DNA of 64,000 nucleotides from Pseudomonas sp. BN102 (GCF_029871245.1 NZ_SSON01000071.1:78541-142540), one strand, 5' to 3'. Positions 46,440-58,019 are shown, counted from the stretch's first letter. Program-made: numbers and translations. The notes: a model not told the origin generated them from the letters alone.

Positions 46440-48836
46440 CTAATGCGTGCTGATTCGCTCCTTGGAATCAGTCTCGCGCTTGTCATCCTTTGCAACCATC
46501 TCCGGAGCCGCATCGGGCAAGGGCTCCGGGGCGTATTGCAGCGCAATTTGCAGGACCTCGTCAATCCATTTAACGGGTTTAATTGCCAAGTCTTGCTTGA
46601 TATTTTCCGGAATTTCTTTCAGATCACGCACATTCTCTTCGGGAATGATCACGGTCTTGATTCCACCACGATGTGCAGCCAGTAACTTCTCTTTCAGGCC
46701 ACCAATCGCCAATACCTGACCACGCAGGGTAATTTCTCCGGTCATGGCTACATCGGCCCGGACGGGAATCTGGGTCATGGCCGAAACCAGAGCAGTGCAC
46801 ATTCCAATACCGGCGCTGGGACCATCTTTCGGAGTAGCCCCTTCGGGCATGTGGATATGGATATCCCGTTTCTCGTGGAAATCTGCAGGAATTCCCAGGC
46901 TTTTCGCGCGACTGCGCACTACGGTCAGTGCCGCAGTGATGGATTCGGCCATCACGTCACCCAGGGAGCCGGTCTTGGTCAACTGGCCCTTGCCAGGAAC
47001 AACCGCAGCCTCGATGGTCAGCAATTCGCCGCCCACTTGAGTCCAGGCCAGGCCGGTCACCTGACCGATCTGGTCCTGCTGCTCGGCCAGACCGTAGCGA
47101 TATTTCCGCACACCGAGGAAATGCTCCAGGGACTCAGCCGTGACCTGCACCGCGAAGCGCTTCTCGTGAGCGTGCTCCTTCACCGCCTTGCGGCAGACCT
47201 TGGCAATCTGGCGCTCGAGGCTACGCACACCGGCTTCACGGGTGTAATAACGGATGATGTCGCGAATCGCCGCTTCGTCGAAGTCCAGCTCCCCCTTCTT
47301 CAGGCCATTGGCCTTGGTCTGCTTGAGTGCAAGGTATTTGACGGCGATGTTGACCTTCTCATCCTCGGTGTAGCCCGGCAGACGGATCACTTCCATGCGG
47401 TCCAGCAGCGGTGCCGGGATATTCATGGAGTTGGCGGTGCAGAGGAACATCACGTCCGAGAGGTCGTAGTCGACTTCCAGATAGTGGTCGTTGAAGTTGT
47501 GGTTCTGCTCGGGGTCGAGCACTTCCAGCAGCGCCGAGGCGGGATCGCCGCGCATGTCGCTGCCCATCTTGTCGATCTCGTCGAGCAGGAACAGCGGGTT
47601 GCGCACGCCAACCTTGGTCATTTTCTGGATCAGGCGGCCAGGCATGGAACCGATATAAGTACGGCGGTGACCGCGGATCTCGGCCTCGTCACGCACGCCA
47701 CCCAGCGCCATGCGCACGAATTTGCGGTTGGTGGCACGAGCGATGGACTCGGCCAGCGAAGTCTTGCCGACACCGGGCGGGCCGACCAGGCAGAGCACCG
47801 GGCCCTTGACCTTCTTCACCCGCTTCTGCACGGCGAGGTATTCGAGGATGCGCTCCTTCACCTCCTCCAGACCGTAGTGATCCGCGTCAAGGATGTCTTC
47901 AGCCTTGGCCAGGTCCAGACGAACCTTGCTTTCGGCCTTCCACGGCACATTGACCAGCCAATCGATGTAGGAACGCACCACGGTCGCTTCAGCGGACATC
48001 GGCGACATCTGCTTGAGCTTGTTCAGCTCGGCATTTGCCTTGGCCAGGGCTTCCTTGGTCAGGCCGGCGTTGTCGATGCGCTTCTTCAGCTCCTCGACTT
48101 CATTGTGGCCTTCGTCGATATCGCCCAGCTCCTTCTGAATGGCCTTCATCTGCTCATTCAGGTAGTACTCGCGCTGGCTGCGCTCCATCTGCTTCTTGAC
48201 GCGGCCACGGATGCGCTTCTCGACCTGCAGCAGGTCGATTTCGGCGTCCAGCAGGGCCAGGACGTGCTCGACGCGCTCGGGAAGTTCGGTCAGCTCGAGG
48301 ATTTCCTGCTTCTGCTCGATCTTCAACGCCATGTGGGCTGCCATGGTGTCCACCAGGCGACCCGGCTCGTCGATGCTGTTCAGCGAGGACAGCACCTCGG
48401 ACGGCACCTTCTTGCCCAACTGGACGTATTGCTCGAACTGGCTGAGCAGGCTGCGAATGAATACTTCGGACTCGCGTTCGCCGGCATCGACCTCGTCTAT
48501 CAGGCTGACTTCGGCACGGCAGTGGCCATCCACTTCGCTGAAGCGCTCGATGGCGCCACGCTGCTCGCCCTCGACCAGCACTTTCACGGTGCCGTCAGGC
48601 AGTTTCAGCAGTTGCAGGACAGTGGCAACGGTACCCATGCGATACAGAGCGTCTTCGCCTGGGTCGTCATCGGCCGGATTCCTCTGGGCAACCAGGAGAA
48701 TCTGCTTGTCCCCCGTCATCGCGGCCTCGAGCGCCTCGATGGATTTCTCGCGCCCCACGAAAAGCGGGATGACCATGTGCGGATAAACCACGACATCGCG
48801 CAATGGCAGGAGAGGTAATTCGACGGTTGTCTTCAT
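46440..48836 (-). CDS. lon: ATP-dependent protease Lon
   Basis: A 798-residue protease. It has an N-terminal substrate-binding domain ([19 protein letters not shown]), an AAA+ domain with Walker [11 protein letters not shown] and Walker B FLLDEIDK, and a C-terminal protease domain with the catalytic Ser in KDGPSAG and Lys in [13 protein letters not shown]. It degrades misfolded and regulatory proteins. A near-consensus heat-shock promoter lies upstream at 48895-48923. The arrangement clpP-clpX-lon-hupB is conserved. Confidence 0.97.
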   Translation of the reverse strand: MKTTVELPLLPLRDVVVYPHMVIPLFVGREKSIEALEAAMTGDKQILLVAQRNPADDDPGEDALYRMGTVATVLQLLKLPDGTVKVLVEGEQRGAIERFSEVDGHCRAEVSLIDEVDAGERESEVFIRSLLSQFEQYVQLGKKVPSEVLSSLNSIDEPGRLVDTMAAHMALKIEQKQEILELTELPERVEHVLALLDAEIDLLQVEKRIRGRVKKQMERSQREYYLNEQMKAIQKELGDIDEGHNEVEELKKRIDNAGLTKEALAKANAELNKLKQMSPMSAEATVVRSYIDWLVNVPWKAESKVRLDLAKAEDILDADHYGLEEVKERILEYLAVQKRVKKVKGPVLCLVGPPGVGKTSLAESIARATNRKFVRMALGGVRDEAEIRGHRRTYIGSMPGRLIQKMTKVGVRNPLFLLDEIDKMGSDMRGDPASALLEVLDPEQNHNFNDHYLEVDYDLSDVMFLCTANSMNIPAPLLDRMEVIRLPGYTEDEKVNIAVKYLALKQTKANGLKKGELDFDEAAIRDIIRYYTREAGVRSLERQIAKVCRKAVKEHAHEKRFAVQVTAESLEHFLGVRKYRYGLAEQQDQIGQVTGLAWTQVGGELLTIEAAVVPGKGQLTKTGSLGDVMAESITAALTVVRSRAKSLGIPADFHEKRDIHIHMPEGATPKDGPSAGIGMCTALVSAMTQIPVRADVAMTGEITLRGQVLAIGGLKEKLLAAHRGGIKTVIIPEENVRDLKEIPENIKQDLAIKPVKWIDEVLQIALQYAPEPLPDAAPEMVAKDDKRETDSKERISTH

Positions 48837-48894
48837 GGTATCAGCTCTACGGCGGCCCTCGGGCCGTAAACAGATGGTAAAACCCTTGGCCCTA

Positions 48895-48923
48895 AGATGG
48901 GGTTAGGTCCGGGAAAAAACAAG
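48895..48923 (-). promoter_or_regulatory. Sigma-32 (RpoH) heat-shock promoter of lon
   Basis: On the minus strand CTTGTTT is followed after 14 bases by CCCCATCT. This matches the RpoH consensus CTTGAAA-N(12-14)-CCCCATNT in all of the -10 positions and the CTTG core. The lon start codon is 59 bases downstream. Confidence 0.85.
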
Positions 48924-48941
48924 CGTTGTGGCAGGAAATAC

Positions 48942-48963
48942 AAAGGGGCCCGCAGGCCCCTTT
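48942..48963 (-). terminator. Intrinsic terminator of clpX
   Basis: AAAGGGGCC (48942-48950) and GGCCCCTTT (48955-48963) flank CGCA, a few bases after the clpX stop codon. Confidence 0.78.
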
Positions 48964-48969
48964 GTTTCA

Positions 48970-50250
48970 TCAAGCGTCAGGCGCCGCCTTCGCAGGCTGC
49001 TCGTTGTTCTCGTAGATCAACAGAGGCTTGGACGATCCTTCGATGACACTCTCATCGATTACCACCTTGCTTACATCTGTTTGAGAGGGAATCTCATACA
49101 TGGTGTCGAGCAGGATACCTTCGAGGATGGAACGCAGGCCGCGGGCACCGGTCTTGCGCTCGAGCGCACGATGGGCGACGGCTTTCAGTGCATCCGGACG
49201 GAACTCCAGATCCACGCCCTCCATCTCGAACAACTTGGCGTACTGCTTGGTCAGCGCGTTCTTCGGCTCGGTGAGGATCTGCATCAACGCAGCCTCGTCG
49301 AGCTCGTCGAGGGTGGCGATGACCGGCAAACGACCGACGAACTCCGGAATCAGGCCGAACTTCACCAGATCTTCCGGTTCTACTTCGCGAAGAGCCTCGC
49401 CAACCTTCTTGCCCAGGTCCTTGCTGCGAACCTCGGCATTGAAACCGATACCACCCTTGGTGGAACGGTTCTGGATCACTTTCTCCAGGCCAGCGAAAGC
49501 GCCACCGCAGATGAACAGGATGTTACGGGTATCAACCTGCAGGAATTCCTGTTGCGGGTGCTTGCGACCGCCTTGCGGCGGAACCGAGGCCACAGTGCCT
49601 TCGATGAGCTTCAGCAGCGCCTGCTGCACGCCCTCGCCCGACACGTCACGGGTGATGGACGGGTTATCGGACTTGCGAGAAATCTTGTCGATCTCGTCGA
49701 TATAGACGATGCCCATCTGGGCCTTCTCGACATCGTAGTCGCACTTCTGCAGCAGCTTCTGGATGATGTTCTCAACATCTTCGCCGACATAGCCCGCCTC
49801 GGTGAGGGTGGTGGCGTCAGCGATGGTGAAGGGAACATTGAGCAGACGAGCCAGGGTTTCCGCCAGCAGCGTCTTGCCCGAACCGGTGGGACCGATCAGC
49901 AGGATATTGCTCTTGCCCAACTCGACGTCATCTTTCTTTTCACGCTGGTTCAGGCGCTTGTAGTGGTTGTACACCGCTACCGCCAGCACCTTCTTCGCAC
50001 GCTCCTGGCCGATGACGTACTGGTCAAGAATGGTGCGGATTTCCTTGGGCGCCGGCAATTTGTGCGCACTGCTCTCGGCCTGGGCTTCCTGCACCTCCTC
50101 GCGGATGATGTCGTTGCACAGGTCCACGCACTCGTCGCAGATAAAGACGGAGGGGCCGGCAATCAGTTTGCGCACTTCGTGCTGGCTTTTGCCGCAGAAG
50201 GAGCAATAAAGCAGCTTGCCGTTGTCCTCGCCATTGCGGGTGTCAGTCAT
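48970..50250 (-). CDS. clpX: ATP-dependent Clp protease ATP-binding subunit ClpX
   Basis: A 426-residue AAA+ unfoldase. The N-terminal zinc domain has CSFCGK (Cys16 and Cys19) and CDECVDLC. Walker A is GPTGSGKT and Walker [11 protein letters not shown]. The IGF-type loop for ClpP docking lies in the C-terminal half. It feeds unfolded proteins to ClpP. The ATG at 50250 starts [15 protein letters not shown], matching the family length; the extension to 50295 is not conserved. It lies about 110 bases after clpP. Confidence 0.97.
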   Translation of the reverse strand: MTDTRNGEDNGKLLYCSFCGKSQHEVRKLIAGPSVFICDECVDLCNDIIREEVQEAQAESSAHKLPAPKEIRTILDQYVIGQERAKKVLAVAVYNHYKRLNQREKKDDVELGKSNILLIGPTGSGKTLLAETLARLLNVPFTIADATTLTEAGYVGEDVENIIQKLLQKCDYDVEKAQMGIVYIDEIDKISRKSDNPSITRDVSGEGVQQALLKLIEGTVASVPPQGGRKHPQQEFLQVDTRNILFICGGAFAGLEKVIQNRSTKGGIGFNAEVRSKDLGKKVGEALREVEPEDLVKFGLIPEFVGRLPVIATLDELDEAALMQILTEPKNALTKQYAKLFEMEGVDLEFRPDALKAVAHRALERKTGARGLRSILEGILLDTMYEIPSQTDVSKVVIDESVIEGSSKPLLIYENNEQPAKAAPDA

Positions 50251-50359
50251 TCGATCGATCCAATCGGGTAGGCTTGAAACACAAGATGAAGGCAAATGCG
50301 GGCATTTTCAACCCCGCGAAGCGGCCGGATTCACTCCGGCCGCGGTCCTGCGGAAGGGC

Positions 50360-51001
50360 TTAGCCCACGAGCTGGCGCTTGTTCAGCACTTGGTCGATCA
50401 GGCCGTATTTGACCGCCTCTTCGCCACTCATGAAGTTGTCACGGTCCGTGTCGCGAGCAATCACATCGATCGGCTGACCGGTGTGGTCGGCCAGGATCTT
50501 GTTCAGGCGCTCACGAATGGTGAGGATTTCCCGGGCATGGATCTCGATGTCCGAGGCCTGCCCCTGGAAGCCACCCAGCGGTTGGTGAATCATCATGCGC
50601 GAGTGCGGCAGGCAGTAACGCTTGCCGGCGGCGCCGCCCGCGAGGAGCAGAGCACCCATGCTGCAGGCCTGGCCGATGCAGATGGTGGATACATCGGGCT
50701 TGATGAACTGCATGGTGTCGTAGATCGACATGCCGGCAGTTACGGAGCCGCCCGGAGAGTTGATATAGAGGTGGATGTCCTTGTCAGGGTTCTCCGCCTC
50801 CAGGAACAGCAACTGGGCCACTACCAGGTTGGCCATGAAGTCCTCGACCTGGCCGACCAGGAAGATCACCCGCTCCTTCAACAGGCGCGAGTAGATGTCG
50901 TAGGCGCGTTCGCCACGGGCGGATTGCTCGATGACCATCGGTACCAGGCCGCCAGCGGCTTGGATATCAGGCATTTGCTGCATAAAAGAATTGCGGGACA
51001 T
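50360..51001 (-). CDS. clpP: ATP-dependent Clp protease proteolytic subunit ClpP
   Basis: A 213-residue serine protease with the catalytic Ser114 in IGQACSMGA and His139 in [11 protein letters not shown], numbering 3 above E. coli ClpP. It forms the tetradecameric chamber that works with ClpX. The start [14 protein letters not shown] includes a short propeptide. It lies between tig and clpX in the conserved order. Confidence 0.97.
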   Translation of the reverse strand: MSRNSFMQQMPDIQAAGGLVPMVIEQSARGERAYDIYSRLLKERVIFLVGQVEDFMANLVVAQLLFLEAENPDKDIHLYINSPGGSVTAGMSIYDTMQFIKPDVSTICIGQACSMGALLLAGGAAGKRYCLPHSRMMIHQPLGGFQGQASDIEIHAREILTIRERLNKILADHTGQPIDVIARDTDRDNFMSGEEAVKYGLIDQVLNKRQLVG

Positions 51002-51046
51002 GTCCTGCGATCACTCCCTAACTAGATAGTCATGTCTCAAAGACGC

Positions 51047-51072
51047 ATAAGCCAGCTCGGAGGCTGGCTTAT
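51047..51072 (-). terminator. Hairpin after tig
   Basis: AAGCCAGC and GCTGGCTT flank TCGGAG, extended by ATA/TAT. It lies 26 bases after the tig stop and before clpP, so it probably separates the two transcripts. The T run is short. Confidence 0.65.
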
Positions 51073-51097
51073 GGTGTATTCGAACGAGGCGAAACAA

Positions 51098-52408
51098 TCA
51101 GTCGGCTTGCGGAGCTTCTGCCGGCTTGACTGCCTCTTCGTAGGAAACCGATTTGTCGGTTACGTTGGCCTTCTGAAGGACAGTATCTACAACTTGTTCT
51201 TCCAGCACAACAGAACGGACTTCGTTCAGCTGCTGGTCGTTCTTGTAGTACCAGGACACGACCTGTTCCGGCTCCTGGTAGGCGGAAGCCATCTCTTCGA
51301 TCAGCTCGCGTACGCGGGCTTCATCGGGCTTCAGCTCGAACTGCTTGACCACTTCTGCAACGATCAGGCCCAGGACTACACGGCGCTTGGCCTGCTCTTC
51401 GAACAGCTCGGCCGGCAGTTGGTCAGGGTTGATGTTGCCGCCGAACTGCTGCACAGCCTGTACGCGCAGACGGTTGACTTCGTTACCGATCAGGGCCTTC
51501 GGCACTTCTACCGGGTTGGCGGCCAGCAGGCCGTCCATCACCTGGTTTTTCACCTTGGACTTGGTGGCCTGACGCAGTTCGCGCTCCATGTTCTTGCGAA
51601 CTTCGGCGCGGAAGCCTTCCAGACCGCCTTCCTTGATACCGAACAGGGAGAAGAATTCGTCGTTCAGTTCCGGCAGTTGCGGTGCGGAAACGCCGTTCAC
51701 GGTCACGGTGAACTCGGCGGTCTTACCGGCCAGGTCCAGGTTCTGGTAGTCAGCCGGGAAGGTCGGGTTGATCACGCGCTCTTCGCCAGCTTTGACGCCG
51801 ACCAGGGCATCTTCGAAGCCCGGGATCATACGGCCGGAGCCCAGCACCAGCAGGGTGCCCTTGGCGGAACCACCAGCGAAGGCTTCGCCGTCGATCTTGC
51901 CAACGAAGTCGATGTTCAGCTGATCGCCGTTCTCGGCAGCACGCTCAACGGATTCGAAACGGGTGTTCTGCTTGCGCAGGATGTCCAGCATGTTATCGAC
52001 GTCGGCGTCGCCCACTTCGGCTTGCAGGCGCTCGATGGCGATGTTTTCGAAACCGGCCACCTGGAACTCGGGGAACACTTCGAAGGTGGCGGTGAATTCC
52101 AGATCCTTGCCCTTCTCGAACACTTTCGGCTCGACGGCCGGAGCACCCGCGGGGTTCAGCTTCTGCTCGACAACAGCCTCATAGAAGGAGGACTGGATCA
52201 GGTCGCCCAGAACTTCCTGACGAGCGGAGTCCTCGAAGCGCTGACGAATGACGCTCATCGGCACTTTGCCCGGACGGAAGCCGGCAACCTTGGCGCGGCG
52301 GGCAGTCTGCTGCAGGCGCTTGGTCACTTCGTTCTCGACGCGCTCGGCCGGCACGCCGATGGTCATGCGGCGCTCAAGAGCGGAGGTGCTTTCTACAGAA
52401 ACTTGCAT
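51098..52408 (-). CDS. tig: Trigger factor
   Basis: A 436-residue ribosome-bound chaperone. The N-terminal ribosome-docking domain has [16 protein letters not shown], the central FKBP-type PPIase domain has [15 protein letters not shown] and [14 protein letters not shown], and a helical C-terminal chaperone domain follows. It receives nascent chains at the ribosome exit. The ATG at 52408 starts MQVSVESTS, the family start. tig-clpP-clpX-lon is conserved. Confidence 0.97.
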   Translation of the reverse strand: MQVSVESTSALERRMTIGVPAERVENEVTKRLQQTARRAKVAGFRPGKVPMSVIRQRFEDSARQEVLGDLIQSSFYEAVVEQKLNPAGAPAVEPKVFEKGKDLEFTATFEVFPEFQVAGFENIAIERLQAEVGDADVDNMLDILRKQNTRFESVERAAENGDQLNIDFVGKIDGEAFAGGSAKGTLLVLGSGRMIPGFEDALVGVKAGEERVINPTFPADYQNLDLAGKTAEFTVTVNGVSAPQLPELNDEFFSLFGIKEGGLEGFRAEVRKNMERELRQATKSKVKNQVMDGLLAANPVEVPKALIGNEVNRLRVQAVQQFGGNINPDQLPAELFEEQAKRRVVLGLIVAEVVKQFELKPDEARVRELIEEMASAYQEPEQVVSWYYKNDQQLNEVRSVVLEEQVVDTVLQKANVTDKSVSYEEAVKPAEAPQAD

Positions 52409-52549
52409 GGATATTCCTCGTTGCACAGACGTTAGCCGGCCGTTCCGGCCCCAGAATCAAGGGCATGCATTCTAGTGGGTCGACTTGCAGAAGTCACCCC
52501 AGCAGAAACAGCCGGCAAAACGAAGGTATAGAAGATAAAGAAAGAAGGA

Positions 52550-52633
52550 CGGCGCAGCCGGAGAAACTCGAACTCTTGCGCCTTGCGGCGATGAACCTGA
52601 ATCCAGTGCGCCCGCCGATTCCACCACGCCCGC
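52550..52633 (-). pseudogene. Decayed tRNA-Leu (CAG) copy
   Basis: This 84-base segment aligns over its whole length with the intact tRNA-Leu at 52787-52871 but is damaged. The anticodon would be CAG. The anticodon stem CTGGA/TCATC has three mismatches, the D arm is altered, the acceptor stem has a G-G pair, and the 3' end reads G-CCG instead of A-CCA. It is unlikely to be functional. Confidence 0.8.
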
Positions 52634-52653
52634 AAGGGGCCTTGAAACGAAAA

Positions 52654-52674
52654 CGCCAGGCACGTGGCCTGGCG
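52654..52674 (-). terminator. Hairpin after the second tRNA-His
   Basis: CGCCAGGC and GCCTGGCG flank ACGTG; on the minus strand a GTTTTCG stretch follows. The same hairpin follows the first tRNA-His at 52896-52916, part of the tandem duplication. Confidence 0.6.
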
Positions 52675-52686
52675 CTTTCTCGAATA

Positions 52687-52762
52687 TGGGGTGGACGATG
52701 GGAATCGAACCCACGACACCAGGAGCCACAATCCTGTGCTCTACCAACTGAGCTACGCCCAC
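52687..52762 (-). tRNA. tRNA-His (GUG), copy 2
   Basis: 76 bases with anticodon GTG in CAGGA-TTGTGGC-TCCTG, a GTGGGCG acceptor 5' strand, encoded CCA, and an encoded extra G at the -1 position as in bacterial tRNA-His. It matches copy 1 at 52929-53004. Confidence 0.95.
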
Positions 52763-52786
52763 CATATTACGTCTTGCTGAAAAGCT

Positions 52787-52871
52787 TGGTGCGGACGGAG
52801 AGACTCGAACTCTCACGCCTTGCGGCGCTGGAACCTAAATCCAGTGTGTCTACCAATTCCACCACGTCCGC
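52787..52871 (-). tRNA. tRNA-Leu (UAG)
   Basis: 85 bases with a long variable arm (CGCCGCAAGGCG), anticodon TAG in the loop TTTAGGT, intact acceptor stem GCGGACG/CGTCCGC and encoded ACCA. This is the functional partner of the decayed copy at 52550-52633. Confidence 0.95.
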
Positions 52872-52895
52872 AAAGGGTAACGCTTCAAACAAAAA

Positions 52896-52916
52896 CGCCA
52901 GGCACGTGGCCTGGCG
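52896..52916 (-). terminator. Hairpin after the first tRNA-His
   Basis: CGCCAGGC and GCCTGGCG flank ACGTG; on the minus strand a GTTTTTG stretch follows. Because intact tRNAs lie downstream it may be a processing or partial termination site. Confidence 0.6.
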
Positions 52917-52928
52917 CTTTCTCGAATA

Positions 52929-53004
52929 TGGGGTGGACGATGGGAATCGAACCCACGACACCAGGAGCCACAATCCTGTGCTCTACCAACTGAGCTACGC
53001 CCAC
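52929..53004 (-). tRNA. tRNA-His (GUG), copy 1
   Basis: 76 bases, the same as copy 2 at 52687-52762 as far as I can compare, with anticodon GTG, encoded CCA and the extra G at -1. Confidence 0.95.
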
Positions 53005-53038
53005 CATATTGCGTCTTGCTTGCGCCAAATGTGCCAAG

Positions 53039-53115
53039 TGGCACGCCCGGCAGGACTCGAACCTGCGACCATCCGCTTAGAAGGCGGATGCTCTATCCAG
53101 CTGAGCTACGGGCGC
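53039..53115 (-). tRNA. tRNA-Arg (UCU)
   Basis: 77 bases with acceptor GCGCCCG/CGGGCGT, anticodon TCT in the CTTCTAA loop, standard GGTTCGAGTCC T arm and encoded CCA. It is the first gene of the minus-strand tRNA cluster. Confidence 0.95.
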
Positions 53116-53376
53116 TTATATCTGCGAGCAGATTATAGAGCTTCGACTCAGGTAGAATCAGCCGATTCACCCTTGCCGCCTTACCCAGCGACTGGCTGTG
53201 CTCGACAAGCGGGGCGCATGTTATCGATAGCCCTACACCTCGTCAACAGGAAATTTGAAAAAAATCAGAAAGATAAAGGAGTTACGGGAAAATGCTGACC
53301 AGCCGCCTTTGCCCGCCCGCCCCTCCATGCGAGAATACGCGCCCTTTTTAGCCTTCCCGATGGTTAATCTAGCGTC

Positions 53377-54231
53377 ATGACCGCACAACTGATCGACGGC
53401 AAAACGATCGCCGCCCGCCTCCGCCAGCAGATAGCCCAACGCGTCACCGAGCGCCGCCAGCAAGGACTTCGGGTCCCCGGCCTCGCGGTGATCCTGGTCG
53501 GCAGCGATCCAGCCTCCCAGGTCTATGTCGCCCACAAGCGCAAGGACTGCGAGGAAGTCGGCTTTCTGTCCCAGGCTCATGACCTGCCCGCCAGCACCAG
53601 TCAGGCCGACCTGCTTGCCCTGATCGACCGCCTCAATGAAGACCCGGCCATCGACGGCATCCTGGTCCAGCTGCCGCTGCCCGAGCACCTGGACGCTTCA
53701 CTGTTGCTGGAACACATCCACCCCGACAAAGACGTGGACGGCTTCCACCCGTACAACGTCGGTCGCCTGGCCCAACGCATTCCCCTGCTCCGCCCCTGCA
53801 CCCCGAAGGGCATTATGACCCTGCTGGAAAGCACCGGCGCCAACCTCTACGGCATGAATGCAGTGGTGGTGGGCGCATCCAATATCGTCGGCCGCCCCAT
53901 GGCGCTGGAACTGCTACTGGCGGGCTGCACCGTCACCGTCACCCACCGCTTCACCAAGGACCTGGCCGGTCATGTCGGCAATGCCGACCTGGTGGTAGTG
54001 GCTGCGGGCAAGCCGGGCCTGGTCAAAGGCGAATGGATCAAGCCTGGCGCCATCGTCATCGACGTCGGCATCAACCGCCAGGAAGACGGCAAGCTGGTGG
54101 GCGACGTGGAATACGATATCGCCCAGCAACGCGCCAGCTGGATCACCCCGGTTCCGGGTGGGGTCGGCCCCATGACCCGCGCCTGCCTGCTGGAGAACAC
54201 CCTTTACGCAGCCGAGACGCTGCACGCCTGA
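53377..54231 (+). CDS. folD: Bifunctional methylenetetrahydrofolate dehydrogenase/cyclohydrolase
   Basis: A 284-residue enzyme that interconverts 5,10-methylene- and 10-formyl-tetrahydrofolate. Catalytic Lys54-Lys56 neighbourhood is [13 protein letters not shown], the folate site QLPLPEHLD, and the NADP-binding loop [17 protein letters not shown]. It is followed by [12 protein letters not shown] near the C-terminus. There is no clear ribosome-binding site. It converges on cysS with a shared terminator between. Confidence 0.97.
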   Translation: MTAQLIDGKTIAARLRQQIAQRVTERRQQGLRVPGLAVILVGSDPASQVYVAHKRKDCEEVGFLSQAHDLPASTSQADLLALIDRLNEDPAIDGILVQLPLPEHLDASLLLEHIHPDKDVDGFHPYNVGRLAQRIPLLRPCTPKGIMTLLESTGANLYGMNAVVVGASNIVGRPMALELLLAGCTVTVTHRFTKDLAGHVGNADLVVVAAGKPGLVKGEWIKPGAIVIDVGINRQEDGKLVGDVEYDIAQQRASWITPVPGGVGPMTRACLLENTLYAAETLHA

Positions 54232-54245
54232 GGCGAAGGGAAATG

Positions 54246-54272
54246 AAAAAGGCCGCATCATGCGGCCTTTTT
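54246..54272. terminator. Bidirectional terminator between folD and cysS
   Basis: AAAAAGGCCGCA and TGCGGCCTTTTT flank TCA, with A and T runs on both sides, so it can serve folD directly and may block read-through from cysS. Confidence 0.92.
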
Positions 54273-54348
54273 CGTTTGGATAGCTCGACTCAAGGCCTGA
54301 TCACGATCTCGCGGCTATTCAGACGCGCAGCAGATCGTGAACAGGTCG

Positions 54349-55737
54349 TTAGTCGGCCAGGCGCCAGGTAGTGGTGCCCTTGCCGTCTTCCAACACCACG
54401 CCCATGGCGGTCAGCCGGTCGCGGATACGGTCGGACTCGGCCCAGTTCTTCTCTGCCCTCGCCTGCAGACGCGCCTGGATCAGCGCCTCGACCTCGGCGG
54501 CATCCACCTTGCCCTCGGCGCCAGCGCGCAGGAAGGCATCCGGCTCCAGCTGCAACACGCCGAGCAGGCCGGCCAGCGACTTCAGGCGTGCCGCGAGGCC
54601 CGCGGCCGCCGCCAGATCGCTATCACGCAGGCGATTGACCTCGCGCACCATCTCGAAGAGCACGGCACAGGCTTCCGGACTGTTGAAGTCGTCGTCCATG
54701 GCGGCGCCGAAGCGCTCGACGAAGGCCTCTCCGCCCGCCGGAGCGGCCTCGGGCAGCCCCCGCAGGGCGTGGTAGAAACGCTCCAGGGCTCCCTTGGCTT
54801 CCTTGAGGCTCTCTTCGGAGTAGTTGATCGGGCTGCGGTAGTGGCTGGAAACCAGCAGGTAGCGCACCACCTCCGGGTGGTACTTCTCCAGCACTTCGCG
54901 AATGGTGAAGAAGTTGCCCAGGGACTTGGACATCTTCTCGCCATCCACCCGCACCGCCCCGGCGTGCATCCAGGCATTGGCGTAGAGCTTGCCGGTGGCC
55001 GCTTCGCTCTGGGCGATCTCGTTCTCGTGGTGCGGGAACACCAGGTCCGGACCGCCGCCGTGGATGTCGAAGGTCTCGCCCAGGCAGCATGTGGACATCA
55101 CCGAGCACTCGATGTGCCAACCCGGACGGCCAGCCCCCCAGGGCGATTCCCAGCTCGGCTCGCCCAGCTTGGCGCCCTTCCACAAGACGAAGTCCAGCGG
55201 ATCTTCCTTGGCCTCGTCGACCTCGATGCGCGCGCCGATGCGCAGGTCTTCGATCTTCTTGCGCGAGAGCTTGCCGTAGCCGACGAATTTACCGACCCGG
55301 TAGTAGACGTCGCCATTGCCCGGCGCATAGGCGAAGCCCTTGTCGATCAAGGTCTGGATCATCTGGTGCATGCCGGCGATATGGCCGGTGGCACGCGGCT
55401 CGATGTCCGGACGCAGGACGGAGAGGCGCGCCTCATCCTCGTGCATCGCCGCGATCATGCGCTCCACCAGGGCCTCGAATGGCTCGCCGTTCTCGTTGGC
55501 GCGGCGAATGATCTTGTCGTCGATATCGGTGATGTTGCGCACGTAGGTGAGGTCATAGCCGCGATGGCGCAACCAGCGCGCCACCACGTCGAACGCCACC
55601 ATGACCCGGGCATGGCCGATATGGCAGAAGTCATAGACGGTCATGCCGCAGACATACATGCGCACCTGGTTGCCGACCAGCGGCTTCAGGGGCTCCTTGG
55701 TCTTGCTCAGGGTGTTGTAGATCGACAGCGTCATCAT
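54349..55737 (-). CDS. cysS: Cysteinyl-tRNA synthetase
   Basis: A 462-residue class I synthetase. The zinc-binding Cys30 lies in [18 protein letters not shown] with HIGH at 39-42, GWHIECSVM and [10 protein letters not shown] give further zinc ligands, and EKMSKSLGN is the KMSKS loop. It charges tRNA-Cys. The ATG at 55737 overlaps the glnS stop codon (ATGATGA); a second ATG three bases on is equally possible. glnS-cysS is a coupled pair. Confidence 0.97.
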   Translation of the reverse strand: MMTLSIYNTLSKTKEPLKPLVGNQVRMYVCGMTVYDFCHIGHARVMVAFDVVARWLRHRGYDLTYVRNITDIDDKIIRRANENGEPFEALVERMIAAMHEDEARLSVLRPDIEPRATGHIAGMHQMIQTLIDKGFAYAPGNGDVYYRVGKFVGYGKLSRKKIEDLRIGARIEVDEAKEDPLDFVLWKGAKLGEPSWESPWGAGRPGWHIECSVMSTCCLGETFDIHGGGPDLVFPHHENEIAQSEAATGKLYANAWMHAGAVRVDGEKMSKSLGNFFTIREVLEKYHPEVVRYLLVSSHYRSPINYSEESLKEAKGALERFYHALRGLPEAAPAGGEAFVERFGAAMDDDFNSPEACAVLFEMVREVNRLRDSDLAAAAGLAARLKSLAGLLGVLQLEPDAFLRAGAEGKVDAAEVEALIQARLQARAEKNWAESDRIRDRLTAMGVVLEDGKGTTTWRLAD

Positions 55738-57401
55738 TGGCCCCAGGAATCGCGCAGGGTCACGGTACGGTTGAACACCGGCTTGCCGGGCTGGGAGTCC
55801 TTCAGGTCGGCGACGAAGTAGCCTTCACGCTCGAACTGGAAGCGATCTTCGGGCTGGGCCTGGGCCAGGGACGGCTCGGCACGGCAGCCGGTCAAAACCT
55901 GCAGGGAGTCTGGGTTGATATTGTCGAGGAAGCTGCCGCCATGCTCCGACTTCTCCGGGTTCGGCGAACGGAACAGGCGGTCGTACAGGCGCACTTCGCA
56001 TTCCACGCTGCCTTGGGCCGGCACCCAGTGGATCACGCCCTTGACCTTGCGGCCTTCCGGGTTCTTGCCCAGGGTGTCCGGATCGTACGAGCAGCGCAGT
56101 TCGACGATGTTGCCCGCGGCGTCCTTGATCGCTTCGTCGGCACGGATCACGTAGCTGCCACGCAGGCGCACTTCACCGCCCGGGATCAGGCGCTTGTAGC
56201 CGGCAGGCGGCACTTCCTCGAAGTCGCCGGCATCGATGAACAGCTCACGGCCGAATGGCAGCACGCGCACGCCCATGTCTTCCTTCGGATGGCACGGCAG
56301 TTCGAGGTTCTCGACCTGGGCTTCCGGGTAGTTGGTGATGACCACCTTGAGCGGCTTCAGCACGCACATGGCGCGTGGCGCGGTGGCGTCCAGGTGATCG
56401 CGGATGCTGAATTCCAGCATGCCCACATCCACTACGCCGCTGGCGCGGTTCACGCCGATCATTTCGCAGAAGTTGCGGATGGACTCCGGGGTGTAGCCGC
56501 GACGACGGTAGCCGGACAGGGTCGACATGCGCGGGTCGTCCCAGCCATTCACATGACCTTCGTCCACCAGCTGCTTGAGCTTGCGCTTGCTGGTGATGGT
56601 GTAGTTCAGGTTGAGGCGCGAGAACTCGTACTGGCGCGGCTGGGCCGGCACCGACAGGTTTTCCAGGAACCATTCGTAGAGCGGGCGATGATCCTCGAAC
56701 TCCAGGGTGCAGATGGAGTGAGTGATGCCTTCGATGGCGTCCGACTGGCCATGAGTGAAGTCATAGCTCGGGTAGATGCACCACTTGTCACCTGTCTGGT
56801 GGTGGTTGGCGTGCCGGATACGGTAGAGGATCGGGTCGCGCAGGTTCATATTCGGCGACGTCATGTCGATCTTCGCCCGCAGCGAGCGCGTACCATCCGG
56901 GAATTCGCCGGCCCTCATGCGGGCGAACAGATCCAGGTTCTCTTCCACCGAACGATCACGGAAGGGGCTGTTCTTGCCGGGCTCGGTCAGGCTGCCGCGG
57001 TAGTGGCGCATGTCTTCCGACGACAGGTCGCAGACGAAGGCCTTGCCGGCCTTGATCAGCTCGACGGCCCAGTCATGCAGCTGGTCGAAATAGTTGGAGG
57101 CGTAGCGCTCTTCGCCGGCCCACTGGAAGCCAAGCCATTTCACGTCGCTCTCGATGGCGTCGATGTACTCCTGGTCTTCCTTGGCCGGGTTGGTGTCGTC
57201 GAAGCGCAGGTGGCAGTCACCACCGAACTCCTTGGCCAGGCCGAAATTCAGGCAGATCGACTTGGCATGGCCGATATGCAGGTAGCCGTTGGGCTCCGGC
57301 GGGAAGCGGGTGACGATCTTGGTGTGCTTGCCTGCATCCAGGTCCGCCTGGACGATCTGGCGCAGGAAGTTGGAGGCGACGGGAGTGTCTGGCTTGCTCA
57401 T
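55734..57401 (-). CDS. glnS: Glutaminyl-tRNA synthetase
   Basis: A 555-residue class I synthetase with [16 protein letters not shown] (HIGH at 42-45), [32 protein letters not shown] and the KMSKS-equivalent ITSKRKL, followed by the two beta-barrel anticodon-binding domains. It charges tRNA-Gln. The last codons overlap the cysS start. It is divergent from ppiB. Confidence 0.97.
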   Translation of the reverse strand: MSKPDTPVASNFLRQIVQADLDAGKHTKIVTRFPPEPNGYLHIGHAKSICLNFGLAKEFGGDCHLRFDDTNPAKEDQEYIDAIESDVKWLGFQWAGEERYASNYFDQLHDWAVELIKAGKAFVCDLSSEDMRHYRGSLTEPGKNSPFRDRSVEENLDLFARMRAGEFPDGTRSLRAKIDMTSPNMNLRDPILYRIRHANHHQTGDKWCIYPSYDFTHGQSDAIEGITHSICTLEFEDHRPLYEWFLENLSVPAQPRQYEFSRLNLNYTITSKRKLKQLVDEGHVNGWDDPRMSTLSGYRRRGYTPESIRNFCEMIGVNRASGVVDVGMLEFSIRDHLDATAPRAMCVLKPLKVVITNYPEAQVENLELPCHPKEDMGVRVLPFGRELFIDAGDFEEVPPAGYKRLIPGGEVRLRGSYVIRADEAIKDAAGNIVELRCSYDPDTLGKNPEGRKVKGVIHWVPAQGSVECEVRLYDRLFRSPNPEKSEHGGSFLDNINPDSLQVLTGCRAEPSLAQAQPEDRFQFEREGYFVADLKDSQPGKPVFNRTVTLRDSWGQ

Positions 57402-57524
57402 GGGGTCCTTTAGGTCTAACTGGTGCGCGGCTCAGGGTAGGCCGGCCAAATCAAAGCGCTTATCATAGCCGAAGCTGTCAATCCCCTGACAGGCCTTGGA
57501 ATTCTCGATAGAGCGAATAGCCCA

Positions 57525-58019
57525 ATGATCAAGCTGCACACCAACCACGGCGTCATCACCCTGCAACTCTTCGAAGACAAAGCCCCGGAAACCGTGGCCA
57601 ACTTCAAGGAGTACGTGAAGGCTGGCCATTACGACGGCACCATTTTCCACCGCGTGATCGGCAACTTCATGATCCAGGGCGGCGGTTTCGAGCCGGGCAT
57701 GAAGCAGAAGGCCACTCGTGCGCCCATCAAGAACGAGGCCAACAACGGCCTGTCCAACAAGGTCGGCACCATCGCCATGGCCCGCACCATGGAGCCGCAC
57801 TCGGCCTCCGCCCAGTTCTTCATCAACGTCGCCGACAACAGCTTCCTCAACCACAGCGCTCCAACCGTCCAGGGCTGGGGTTATGCCGTGTTTGGTGAAG
57901 TGGTCGAGGGCATGGACGTGGTGAACAAGATCAAGGGCGTGGCCACCACCATGAAAGGCGGCCACCAGGACGTTCCGGTAGATGACGTGATCATCGAGAA
58001 GGCCGAGATCACCGAGTGA
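57525..58019 (+). CDS. ppiB: Cytoplasmic peptidyl-prolyl isomerase (cyclophilin) B
   Basis: A 164-residue cyclophilin without signal peptide. [18 protein letters not shown] contains the catalytic Arg, and [14 protein letters not shown] and [16 protein letters not shown] complete the active site. It accelerates prolyl isomerisation in the cytoplasm. Its TGA overlaps the GTG start of lpxH, so the two are translationally coupled. Confidence 0.96.
   Translation: MIKLHTNHGVITLQLFEDKAPETVANFKEYVKAGHYDGTIFHRVIGNFMIQGGGFEPGMKQKATRAPIKNEANNGLSNKVGTIAMARTMEPHSASAQFFINVADNSFLNHSAPTVQGWGYAVFGEVVEGMDVVNKIKGVATTMKGGHQDVPVDDVIIEKAEITE

Noticed and set aside
46851..48818. A 655-codon open frame on the plus strand opposite lon
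   Set aside because: Antisense shadow of lon; lon has all catalytic motifs and a proper promoter.
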